This document shows, piece after piece, positions 1 through 5,919 of a stretch of 26,073 nucleotides of DNA; position 1 is the stretch's first letter; every line of letters starts with the position of its first letter. The DNA is from a virus. The notes under the pieces were generated by a model that worked only from the letters and a program-made list of their open reading frames with translations, was not told the origin of the DNA and made no database searches. The stretch spans positions 1 through 26,073 of IMG/VR virus record IMGVR_UViG_3300047377_000574, one strand, 5' to 3'. Both the position numbers and the translations under genes were made by a program.

Positions 1-828
1 GTTTGTGTCCATAATGATTTCGCCACGCCTAACATAGCTGTTATTAAACGTCTCAATTGTTTTGTTAAGGTCAGAATTTGCTTCAAGCTGTTTAAGAGTC
101 GTTGAAGCAATTGAGTTAAAGATTTTACCAGCTTCACTAAGATATCCATTAACTTCCTCCGTATCTTTGGCTGACATAGTAAATTTAGTGAGGTCTCTCA
201 ATAATGCGTCTTGAGACCATACGTTTTTTGATTTTTTTAATGATGATGCATTGAAATTGTATTGGGCTTTCATTGTTTCAAATGTTTTTCCTACATATGA
301 AGTATGCCATACGATTCCTATTTTACTTGCTTTGATCGTCTTGGCCATTTCCGTGCCTGCAGGAATTGCATATACAATTGTATTAGGGTGAAAGGTGACA
401 TAGCTTTTACCTTTGATTTTTTTCGTCTGCACATCTCCAGGCCCATATAAGAAGTCTCCTTGAATAACACCTTTAATACCTAAGTCTGGTAAATAACGTA
501 AAGCTTGCTTTAATTTTGAATTAAGATCACCGCTAGTATCAGCATCAATATCAGCGTTAGTCTTATAGACGACTGGTGATTTATTAAAAATTCCTTTCTT
601 AGCAACAAAAAATCTACCATCTCCTGGATCAATACCAGCGAAAACAGCTGGCGCACCATCCCATTTAACCGAGATAGAACCTTCATGCACACCTCCTAAA
701 GTATCTCTTAAAGACCGTAAAGCTAAAATTGCTTCACGAGTACCATTAACTCCACCATAGATAACTTTATCCTCAATATGAGTCATATGTGTATTTTTTT
801 GTTCAGTAATAAATTCTTTGAAGTTCAT
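1..828 (-). CDS. Nucleotidyltransferase-like phage protein (3' end off window)
   Basis: The frame is open from an ATG at 828 to the window edge (276 codons), so the C-terminus is missing. Function is not established. Residues 54-58 read V-K-W-D-G, which resembles motif I (KxDG) of covalent nucleotidyltransferases (ATP-dependent DNA/RNA ligases, capping enzymes), where the Lys is adenylated. About 60-90 residues on, a GDFLYGP stretch sits where ligase motif III would be, and a hydrophobic GIVWHTSYVG strand resembles motif IIIa. Motifs IV and V are not clear in the visible part. The start overlaps the stop of the upstream gene as TAATG, so the two are probably translationally coupled. It could be a diverged RNA ligase relative, or a phage-specific family whose KxDG is coincidental. 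The gene is certain; the enzyme class is inference. Confidence 0.75.
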   Translation of the reverse strand, partial: MNFKEFITEQKNTHMTHIEDKVIYGGVNGTREAILALRSLRDTLGGVHEGSISVKWDGAPAVFAGIDPGDGRFFVAKKGIFNKSPVVYKTNADIDADTSGDLNSKLKQALRYLPDLGIKGVIQGDFLYGPGDVQTKKIKGKSYVTFHPNTIVYAIPAGTEMAKTIKASKIGIVWHTSYVGKTFETMKAQYNFNASSLKKSKNVWSQDALLRDLTKFTMSAKDTEEVNGYLSEAGKIFNSIASTTLKQLEANSDLNKTIETFNNSYVRRGEIIMDTN

Positions 829-1649
829 TATTTTATGCCTAACATATGATTAAATATCACTTCACAGTCTTTTTCATCGTCTAAAGAGTATGTTGACTTG
901 CCTTTTAATTTTAATTTACCTTGAGCTCTTAGATTAACTGTAGATACATTTTCACCTTTTAATTCACCAGTTTTTAACATCGATGCGCCGCCTCTAACTA
1001 GTCTCATAGTAATTTCAATATCGCCTGCAAGTTGTGGTACTGGTAGTTTTAATGGATTTGATTTTAAATAAAACAATCCTAATTTACCTATTTGCATATA
1101 ATAGCAACCTTTGCCAGCATACCAGTCATGAATAAATTTTGCATTAAATTTTACTGTAGTATTTGTAGGCTTTAACTTTCCAGCAGCAACAGCCTGTTCC
1201 CATGCCGGTTTTGTACATCTAAATGGAATTTTTTTAATTTCTTTGTGTAATTTTTTAGGCTCATAAGTTTTTAAATGTGTCATTAGAGCTTTATATTCAC
1301 GAACTTTACCTTGCGCAGCTTTAATTAGCAGTTCTTGGGTATCAGCATCAATATTAGCTTTGCCTTTTTCTGCTAGAGTCCAATTGCTTCCGTCAAATTT
1401 TACAGATGACCCACCCATTTGAGCGTTCTTATCCATCTTAATTTCAAATGCAATTTCTTTACCTTTTAGATCCATATACATGTCGACTACATTACTAGCA
1501 AATCCGCCCGCAAGATCAGGTTTAAGTGTTAAGTCTGAGTTTTTCATTTTTTTAAGAGTCGCTTTAACTGCTTTGCGTACTTTTGCTTCATATTGTAAGC
1601 CTCCTACTGCCACAGTACCCTCCTCTAAAAATGATTTAAATTTTAGCAT
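828..1649 (-). CDS. Hypothetical protein with PD-(D/E)xK nuclease-like pattern
   Basis: I prefer the ATG at 1649 (273 residues). The frame extends to a TTG at 1661, but the GGAGAG lying across those upstream codons is a good ribosome binding site for the ATG. The N-terminal third is Lys-rich. It contains VVDMYMDL followed about ten residues later by AFEIKMDKNAQMGG, giving the spaced D...E-x-K pattern of the restriction-endonuclease-like fold. The middle carries an aromatic HDWYAGKGCYYMQIG segment and the C-terminal half is rich in short beta-prone strands. No named family is recognised. It is the first gene after a strong early-type promoter and is coupled to the nucleotidyltransferase-like gene (TAATG), so the pair may act together on nucleic acid. 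That role is a guess. Confidence 0.75.
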   Translation of the reverse strand: MLKFKSFLEEGTVAVGGLQYEAKVRKAVKATLKKMKNSDLTLKPDLAGGFASNVVDMYMDLKGKEIAFEIKMDKNAQMGGSSVKFDGSNWTLAEKGKANIDADTQELLIKAAQGKVREYKALMTHLKTYEPKKLHKEIKKIPFRCTKPAWEQAVAAGKLKPTNTTVKFNAKFIHDWYAGKGCYYMQIGKLGLFYLKSNPLKLPVPQLAGDIEITMRLVRGGASMLKTGELKGENVSTVNLRAQGKLKLKGKSTYSLDDEKDCEVIFNHMLGIK

Positions 1650-1669
1650 AACACTCTCCAATTAAGGTA

Positions 1670-1698
1670 ATTATACACTATTTATAATTTTTTGTAAA
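1670..1698 (-). promoter_or_regulatory. Early-type promoter overlapping a late box
   Basis: On the minus strand TTTACA (1698-1693), a 17-base spacer and TATAAT (1675-1670), preceded by AGTG, match the T4 early consensus closely. The spacer also contains TATAAATA (1686-1679), the T4 late box. The gene at 828-1649 could therefore be read both early and late. Confidence 0.75.
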
Positions 1699-1726
1699 TA
1701 AAAAAAGCGCCATTGAGGCGCTTTCT
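1698..1726 (-). terminator. Rho-independent terminator
   Basis: On the minus strand an 8-bp stem (AAAGCGCC / GGCGCTTT) closes a 5-base loop and is followed by six or more T. It lies about 20 bases after the stop of the Na+/phosphate transporter-like gene and just before the promoter of the next unit, so it separates two transcription units. Confidence 0.85.
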
Positions 1727-1744
1727 TATCTATTTTTAATTTAC

Positions 1745-2224
1745 TTAAAACTTCCCTAGCCATTTTGCAATTGGTCCAACAAATGGTAATAGTGCAGCTG
1801 CCATCAATAAGTTAGCTCCAGTATGTGCCATTGCTATTCGAAGAGTATCGCCTTTTGGCATACCATCTGAAACTAGAACACCTGCTAACCAAATAGTGCC
1901 AGTAGTACCTAAGTTTGCACCAAGAACTGCAGCAATAGCAGCTGGAAGAGGTAGGGCTCCAGCAGCAACTAAACCAATAATGGCAGTAGTTGATAAGCTA
2001 GATGATTGCCATAAAAGTGTCATAACAATTCCACCTACAAACATATAGATCGGATTACCGAGGAACCATGCAAGATGTTCCATGTTTCCCATAGATTTCA
2101 TTCCACCTGAAAACATTTTTAATCCTACATAGAATACGACTAGACCTACTAAAGTAGTAATAATGGGATTTCCTAGATCCATTTTACTTACTTTCTTCCA
2201 TAGCTTTTGCGCCTCTTTTGTCAT
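1745..2224 (-). CDS. Half-size Na+/phosphate cotransporter (PF02690-like)
   Basis: A hydrophobic protein of 159 residues with four or five membrane segments. It has the hallmarks of one Na/Pi-cotransporter repeat: an early GLKMFSGGMKSMG helix, the QSSS signature (around residue 88) and GANLGTTGT (around 123). Family members (NptA/YjbB type) carry two inverted repeats, each with a QSSS, in about 300 residues or more. Here only one repeat is present, so the protein would have to dimerise or modify a host transporter. It ends at a strong terminator. Its ATG overlaps the stop of a 56-residue gene (ATGA). In a phosphate-poor sea it would be a plausible auxiliary metabolic gene for phosphate uptake; that role is inference, the family match is strong. 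Confidence 0.85.
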   Translation of the reverse strand: MTKEAQKLWKKVSKMDLGNPIITTLVGLVVFYVGLKMFSGGMKSMGNMEHLAWFLGNPIYMFVGGIVMTLLWQSSSLSTTAIIGLVAAGALPLPAAIAAVLGANLGTTGTIWLAGVLVSDGMPKGDTLRIAMAHTGANLLMAAALLPFVGPIAKWLGKF

Positions 2225-2391
2225 TTGTCATAAATGCCCTTTTCTTCGCGGGCTTTACGCTCTCGCTCTAGAGTTTTTTGAATACCATAAGTTCGCCGCT
2301 TTGCTACTTCTTTTTTATCTAAATGTTCATAGCCACGAATGCCATTTTCTTTTGCCCAATCAGCAATCATATCAAGTTTATGAGCCTTCAT
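2221..2391 (-). CDS. Small basic protein, 56 residues
   Basis: The frame runs from an ATG at 2391, preceded by AGGAG at eight bases, to a TGA that overlaps the next gene's ATG. The product is highly charged and largely helical, with a Lys/Arg/Glu-rich second half (LEREREK-type pattern). No family is recognised. The good ribosome binding site and the overlaps with both neighbours argue that it is real. Confidence 0.65.
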   Translation of the reverse strand: MKAHKLDMIADWAKENGIRGYEHLDKKEVAKRRTYGIQKTLERERKAREEKGIYDK

Positions 2392-2518
2392 TACAATTTC
2401 TCCTTCTAATAAGTGAACCTAGCCAAATGCTTCCGACACGCTGAACCCAATCATTATCAGGATTTAGATTCATCCAATGTTGAACAAGCACTGATCTCAT
2501 ATGATTTCGATCATCCAT
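2378..2518 (-). CDS. Small hypothetical protein, 46 residues
   Basis: The ATG at 2518 overlaps the stop of the upstream gene, and the TAA falls 13 bases inside the next gene. The product is rich in Trp and Asn (LVQHWMNLNPDNDW) and ends in a basic stretch. There is no strong ribosome binding site, so translation would depend on coupling. No known family. The tight packing is the main support. Confidence 0.5.
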   Translation of the reverse strand: MDDRNHMRSVLVQHWMNLNPDNDWVQRVGSIWLGSLIRRRNCNEGS

Positions 2519-2729
2519 TGTTAATTGCTTTCAATTGATCTACCAATGACACAGAATCTTCAGGTGACTCTATGAGATGCTTTTGAGCTTCATACAGCCT
2601 CCACAAACGATGTCTAATAGATTTAGTTTTCTTTTGATTACCTTCCCATAAAGCAATCTCAGCATTAACGCGAGGTAGTCCCATTGCAATTGCTTTGGTA
2701 TCCCTCATCACGCTTCTTTCATAACTCAT
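2511..2729 (-). CDS. Small helical hypothetical protein, 72 residues
   Basis: The ATG at 2729 overlaps the preceding stop (ATGA) and has a GAAGG site eight bases upstream. The product is basic in the middle (KKTKSIRHRLWRLYEAQKHL) and predicted helical throughout. No family is recognised. It sits in a run of tiny coupled genes of the type common in early regions of T4-like phages, where many encode host-takeover factors. No function can be assigned. Confidence 0.65.
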   Translation of the reverse strand: MSYERSVMRDTKAIAMGLPRVNAEIALWEGNQKKTKSIRHRLWRLYEAQKHLIESPEDSVSLVDQLKAINNG

Positions 2730-2917
2730 ACTGAACTTCCTTCTCCAATTGGTTCACTGGTATATGTATCCACATAATCACCATCGACATTATATCTACG
2801 GGTATTAGTAATCTTATATAACTGACTACTTACATATCTATAGGTAATCAAGGAGTGTTGATACACTCCTTGACTTGGTAGTTGATCTAGAGCAGATTTA
2901 AAAGGACCATCTGTCAT
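2726..2917 (-). CDS. Small hypothetical protein, 63 residues
   Basis: The ATG overlaps the upstream TAA (TAATG) and the stop overlaps the downstream ATG. The product is Tyr- and Thr-rich with a probable beta-rich second half. No motif or family is recognised. The coupling on both sides supports expression as part of the 2221-4142 cluster. Confidence 0.6.
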   Translation of the reverse strand: MTDGPFKSALDQLPSQGVYQHSLITYRYVSSQLYKITNTRRYNVDGDYVDTYTSEPIGEGSSV

Positions 2918-3171
2918 TATGCAACTCTTACATTAATTCGTGCACCGCTGGTATAACCATTTTTGTGTGGTTTACCTTGGAACAAATACTGATTCCCATC
3001 AACATCTGAAAGAATAAGCGACTTTCCATTTACTTTAGTTACTTTTAAATTTTTGAATGTAACAGCACCTTTAGAATTAAGAACAATTTCCGGCTGTTCT
3101 TCAAGTTGGTTAAGTTTATTTGACGCAAATTGAATCATTGCTTCGAGTTGTTCACGTGTATAGCTTTTCAT
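2917..3171 (-). CDS. Hypothetical protein with SH3-like beta-rich C-terminus
   Basis: An AAGGAGG site about eight bases before the ATG fixes the start. The first 25 residues form an amphipathic helix (REQLEAMIQFASNKLNQLEE). The rest looks like short beta strands: VTFKNLKVTKVNGKSLILSD, then YLFQGK and INVRVA. That suggests a small barrel, but no family is recognised. It follows the DUF932 gene with a 14-base gap and is coupled to the next gene by TAATG. Confidence 0.7.
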   Translation of the reverse strand: MKSYTREQLEAMIQFASNKLNQLEEQPEIVLNSKGAVTFKNLKVTKVNGKSLILSDVDGNQYLFQGKPHKNGYTSGARINVRVA

Positions 3172-3185
3172 AATATATGCCCTCC

Positions 3186-4142
3186 TTAGGCGGTTTCTGC
3201 CATTTCAAGTGCCTTTTGCAAGGCGTTAGTTTTACGAGTTTGATTTCCACCGAACCATGATGAATACAAACGGTTGTCGGCATTACGACCTTGTACATGA
3301 TCAGTAATGTATGTGACAGAATTAAATGCCTGCCACCAAGAGCCTTCTGCATATTTTGCACCAGGCTGTTGCTCTAAAACATCGTAAGCAAGTTTAGCAT
3401 TACGAGACAAAGTATCTACTGAAAGATCTTTTCCTTGTACACGCTTATCTGCAGTACGAGGAAATACTTCGTTAAGATACTCGATGTAAGAATCGCTAGT
3501 GAATCGCTTTTTACCAAGAAATTCAGCATATTCTTTGTACGTATTAAGCTTTGATTTAGCGATGCCAAGAGTTTCTTTGACAGACTGTGGATCAAATTCA
3601 GTGCGATGACCGACTTTCACAGAGTTACTTGACTTGCTCTCAAGTGATAGTGACAAAGTATTGTTACATACTACACGAATTGGAGTAAAGCGAACATCGA
3701 TCGCTTTGCCGTACTGATGTGGATTAGAGAAAAGAAGATACGAATCGACTTGATCTCCACCAAAGAGCTCGAATGACTCTTTGACTTTGGCAAGTGCCCA
3801 TACCATCTGACCATCTTTAAGAGATCCAGCAGTATGCATTTCCATATCGCCTGCCATTACGTATTCATTAAAGAATTCGAATGCAGTTTCATTTTGTACA
3901 GGATTCCAATTCTCACCGACATTGGTGAGAATACGACCATCAGTTTCTCGTACAAGAGACTTTTGACCAGTAGATCGACGTTGTCCGTCAAATTCAATAA
4001 AGGACTCAAGCTCACGAACATTCCAATTCAGATCAGCTTTATCCATCATTTGTACTGGAGTCAAATCGTTTGAGACCGGTACACCGAGACCATGCCAGGG
4101 AACCTGTCCTGCATATGCCATTGTTTCAACCATATGTGCCAT
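3186..4142 (-). CDS. DUF932 phage/plasmid-like protein
   Basis: A 318-residue protein matching the phage/plasmid-like DUF932 family (TIGR03299). It has the N-terminal WHGLG motif (residues 16-20), the PVQN and GAMVWAL-like segments, and the central TPIRVVCNNTL block (about 156-166) typical of the family. It ends with a Trp-rich AEGSWWQAFNSVTYITDH region. Biochemical function is unknown, although the family is widespread on mobile elements. The start is set by GAGAGG about ten bases upstream and by overlap with the stop of a 31-residue membrane peptide gene. The length is normal and the gene appears intact. Confidence 0.9.
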   Translation of the reverse strand: MAHMVETMAYAGQVPWHGLGVPVSNDLTPVQMMDKADLNWNVRELESFIEFDGQRRSTGQKSLVRETDGRILTNVGENWNPVQNETAFEFFNEYVMAGDMEMHTAGSLKDGQMVWALAKVKESFELFGGDQVDSYLLFSNPHQYGKAIDVRFTPIRVVCNNTLSLSLESKSSNSVKVGHRTEFDPQSVKETLGIAKSKLNTYKEYAEFLGKKRFTSDSYIEYLNEVFPRTADKRVQGKDLSVDTLSRNAKLAYDVLEQQPGAKYAEGSWWQAFNSVTYITDHVQGRNADNRLYSSWFGGNQTRKTNALQKALEMAETA

Positions 4143-4237
4143 TATTTGTTACCTCTCAAGATAGTGAAAGAATCGATGATCATCATCATCGCTACGCCTA
4201 GGAAAAACCCAGTAAGTAAAATCAAGACTTCATTCAT
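4142..4237 (-). CDS. Single-pass membrane peptide, 31 residues
   Basis: An AAGGAG site lies seven bases before the ATG at 4237, and the TAA overlaps the DUF932 start codon. Nearly all of the product is one hydrophobic helix (VLILLTGFFLGVAMMMIID) followed by a short basic tail, which predicts N-out/C-in insertion. No family is recognised. The strong site and the exact coupling make it more credible than a chance frame. Confidence 0.6.
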   Translation of the reverse strand: MNEVLILLTGFFLGVAMMMIIDSFTILRGNK

Positions 4238-4248
4238 AATATAGCTCC

Positions 4249-4524
4249 TTAAGCTGCTTTTAAAAGAGAAGGTGAAACAGACCACATACCTGCGGCAGTT
4301 TTAACTTTGATAGTTTTACGATTGACTTTCGTAACGGTACCAGCCATTGCACCTGCTTTGCTACTGACCCATTTTACTTTTTGGCCAGTTGTAAAAGAGC
4401 GAGCAGTATTCGCTTCACTCATTTTCCGTGCTTCGTTAAACATACGAGCAACGGTATTAAAATCATCGCCTTCCATTTTATTTAGAATGGCATAGATCTT
4501 TGCGATATCATCTTTTTTCAACAT
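4249..4524 (-). CDS. Small Tudor/KOW-like domain protein
   Basis: I choose the ATG at 4524 (91 residues). GAGGAG lies six bases upstream of it, while the longer frame from 4548 would start almost on the transcript's first base. The N-terminal half is helical. Residues about 46-85 read GQKVKWVSSKAGAMAGTVTK and then a second strand pair, the layout of a small SH3/Tudor/KOW-type barrel found in several nucleic-acid-associated proteins. It is the first gene behind the promoter at 4560-4588. Exact function is unknown. Confidence 0.75.
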   Translation of the reverse strand: MLKKDDIAKIYAILNKMEGDDFNTVARMFNEARKMSEANTARSFTTGQKVKWVSSKAGAMAGTVTKVNRKTIKVKTAAGMWSVSPSLLKAA

Positions 4525-4559
4525 GTTTAGCTCCTCAGCTTTTTTCATTTTATAGATAT

Positions 4560-4588
4560 ATTATACACTATTTTTAAGCAAATGTACA
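4560..4588 (-). promoter_or_regulatory. Early-type promoter, copy of a repeated module
   Basis: TGTACA (4588-4583), a 17-base spacer and TATAAT (4565-4560) preceded by AGTG. The block from -10 into the leader (TATAATATATCTATAAAATG) is identical to that of the promoters at 5159 and 19739. The -35 region is preceded by A/T-rich DNA. Confidence 0.8.
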
Positions 4589-4597
4589 CAGTTAATT

Positions 4598-4846
4598 TCA
4601 CTTTAATTGCATTTTTTTTCTGTAATTTTTCACAGCACCGATTACCATCGATGGATATTCACCAAGAAATGTGCCAGCTTCGAGATCACCCTTTGTGATA
4701 AGATGCTTATGCATATGCTCGACACTATCATAGTTTTCAGAAAGCCATTTGCCTAGCTCGTCAAACTCTGCATCTGAGATAAGAGGACTATCCTCTTTAT
4801 AATATGCATAAGCACACATCAGATATTTTGCGACTGGATTTTTCAT
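4598..4846 (-). CDS. Small protein resembling the Ia domain of NAD-dependent DNA ligase
   Basis: The ATG at 4846 (82 residues) overlaps the TAA of the preceding membrane peptide (TAATG); an in-frame GTG at 4852 is the alternative. Residues about 12-35 read YAYYKEDSPLISDAEFDELG. This closely resembles the NMN-binding Ia segment of bacterial LigA, where a pair of Tyr and an ISDAEYD motif contact NAD+. There is no adenylation domain in the frame or nearby. It may be a free-standing NMN/NAD-binding or ligase-interfering domain, or a small helical protein with a convergent motif. The resemblance is seen in the sequence; the role is inference. Confidence 0.7.
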   Translation of the reverse strand: MKNPVAKYLMCAYAYYKEDSPLISDAEFDELGKWLSENYDSVEHMHKHLITKGDLEAGTFLGEYPSMVIGAVKNYRKKMQLK

Positions 4847-4917
4847 TACCACACCAACATAATTGGAAGAGATGCGACTAACAACATACCAAAGGTACCT
4901 ATAAGAAACTTAAACAT
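4846..4917 (-). CDS. Very short membrane peptide, 23 residues
   Basis: A GGAG site lies five bases before the ATG at 4917, inside the end of the upstream gene, and the TAA overlaps the next ATG. The product is one hydrophobic helix (FLIGTFGMLLVASLPIMLVW). It is comparable to the 31-residue membrane peptide at 4142. It could simply be a coupling peptide, but two such peptides in adjacent units is notable. Confidence 0.5.
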   Translation of the reverse strand: MFKFLIGTFGMLLVASLPIMLVW

Positions 4918-5128
4918 AGTTACTCCAAAATTCGTTCCATGTATCAGTCACGATGTACTGATAAGTTGAATGGCCAACTTCTCTCATAAACTCAATCATG
5001 CCAGGAGTTTCAGCTAGCTTTAAATTAAAGTGGCTAAATGTTTCAGATTCAGAAACAATCGCTTCGATGTCAGCAAGATCATAAAAAGCCTCTTGTGCAT
5101 CCATCAACATTGACTTAACTTTACCCAT
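4910..5128 (-). CDS. Small acidic hypothetical protein, 72 residues
   Basis: It is the first gene of its unit, with an AGAGGAG site eight bases before the ATG at 5128 and an early promoter immediately upstream. The product is acidic and helical (DAQEAFYDLADIEAIVSESE) with an aromatic C-terminus. No family is recognised. Placement directly behind an early promoter suggests an early host-interaction protein, without further evidence. Confidence 0.7.
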   Translation of the reverse strand: MGKVKSMLMDAQEAFYDLADIEAIVSESETFSHFNLKLAETPGMIEFMREVGHSTYQYIVTDTWNEFWSNYV

Positions 5129-5158
5129 TCTTATCTCCTCTTTTCATTTTATAGATAT

Positions 5159-5187
5159 ATTATACACTATTCTGGCGTAAATGTACA
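5159..5187 (-). promoter_or_regulatory. Early-type promoter, repeated module
   Basis: TGTACA (5187-5182), 17 bases, TATAAT (5164-5159). From the leader to the -35 this block differs from the one at 19739-19767 by only two bases. The predicted start point is near 5152, giving a leader of about 23 bases to the ATG at 5128. Confidence 0.8.
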
Positions 5188-5220
5188 CTAAAAAATGCAC
5201 TTAATTGAAATTTTTTTTTT

Positions 5221-5228
5221 GATAAATA
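5221..5228 (+). promoter_or_regulatory. Possible late promoter (GATAAATA)
   Basis: One base off the T4 late box TATAAATA, about 34 bases upstream of the only plus-strand gene in this part. It follows a run of ten T. Weak on its own. Confidence 0.35.
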
Positions 5229-5261
5229 ATAGTTACCTACAACAATTAATAGGAGTTCTGC

Positions 5262-5447
5262 ATGAACTTGCAAGAAAAAGTGGGACATAAAGTTTTAGTA
5301 AGAGGAGATGTTGTAAAATCTCCGTCTGGCTCAAACGACTGGGTTGTTATAGATAATAGTAGTGATGGCAAATTAATCTTAGCATGTATTAGCAAATACA
5401 TGTCGAAGGAGCCAAGTGATGTATACGAATGGTATAAGATTAAGTAA
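5262..5447 (+). CDS. Small hypothetical protein, 61 residues
   Basis: A plus-strand gene among minus-strand genes. TAGGAGTT lies five to six bases before the ATG. The product starts with NLQEKVGHKVLVRGDVV and continues with alternating strands (DWVVID, GKLILACIS), suggesting a small beta barrel. No family is recognised. The stop overlaps the stop of the convergent gene at 5440 by eight bases. A near-consensus late box upstream hints at late expression. Confidence 0.6.
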   Translation: MNLQEKVGHKVLVRGDVVKSPSGSNDWVVIDNSSDGKLILACISKYMSKEPSDVYEWYKIK

Positions 5448-5919
5448 TTTTTGCTGCCACTGAATCAAAGTTTTCATCAAATATTGATATCTTGAATAAG
5501 ATTCTGTCTTCAGATCCGTTTTGTACAGAATGCTCATGTTGAGTGTTGATAAGCGCTACATTGTAATAGTGATTAGATATCTTATTTTGTATTCGAAAAG
5601 ATATAGGTGCTGGCTGATTTGAAAGTATTACGTTTATAGAACATTGAGTACCACGGTCTGTGTGAAAAGGTAAGAGCTCATTAGCTAACAATCTGTAAAA
5701 TCTAGCATCAACTCGTCCTTCAATATTGTATTTGTGTTTTATATTCTTAGCCAGATTCTTACAGTATTCGGAAGACATATCCTCATGCCTAATTACTTTC
5801 CAATAAAGTGATGAGCCTCTGTCATCACCATAAAATTTTTCATTAGGTAAAAGATTTTCATATTCTAATAGTAACCTCTCTACATCAAATTCCAACTTTA
5901 AATTTTTAGCAAGCATCAT
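5440..5919 (-). CDS. 2-oxoglutarate/Fe(II) oxygenase, Asp/Asn hydroxylase-like cupin (A)
   Basis: The first usable start is ATG at 5919 (159 residues); the frame upstream of it opens only with TTG. It has the aspartyl/asparaginyl beta-hydroxylase-like arrangement: LLPFHTDRG with the HxD iron ligands (residues 86 and 88), a central beta-rich stretch, and a distal QHEHSV with the third His ligand (about 130). These are followed by R139 in EDRILFKISI, the expected 2-oxoglutarate anchor. It overlaps the preceding radical SAM gene by 14 bases and is the last gene of the 16-gene operon. The substrate is unknown; members of this fold hydroxylate peptides or small molecules. Confidence 0.8.
   Translation of the reverse strand: MMLAKNLKLEFDVERLLLEYENLLPNEKFYGDDRGSSLYWKVIRHEDMSSEYCKNLAKNIKHKYNIEGRVDARFYRLLANELLPFHTDRGTQCSINVILSNQPAPISFRIQNKISNHYYNVALINTQHEHSVQNGSEDRILFKISIFDENFDSVAAKIT

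Noticed and set aside
510-692. Minus-strand 60-codon frame
   Set aside because: Lies in another frame of the 1-828 gene; no ribosome binding site.
3152-3361. Minus-strand 69-codon frame at the DUF932 3' end
   Set aside because: Out-of-frame shadow of the DUF932 gene, running into the ribosome binding site of the next gene.
4560-4590. MotA-type middle promoter (TTTGCTTAA)
   Set aside because: The box is too close to the -10 for the T4 middle-promoter spacing, and the same position in sibling promoters is not conserved.
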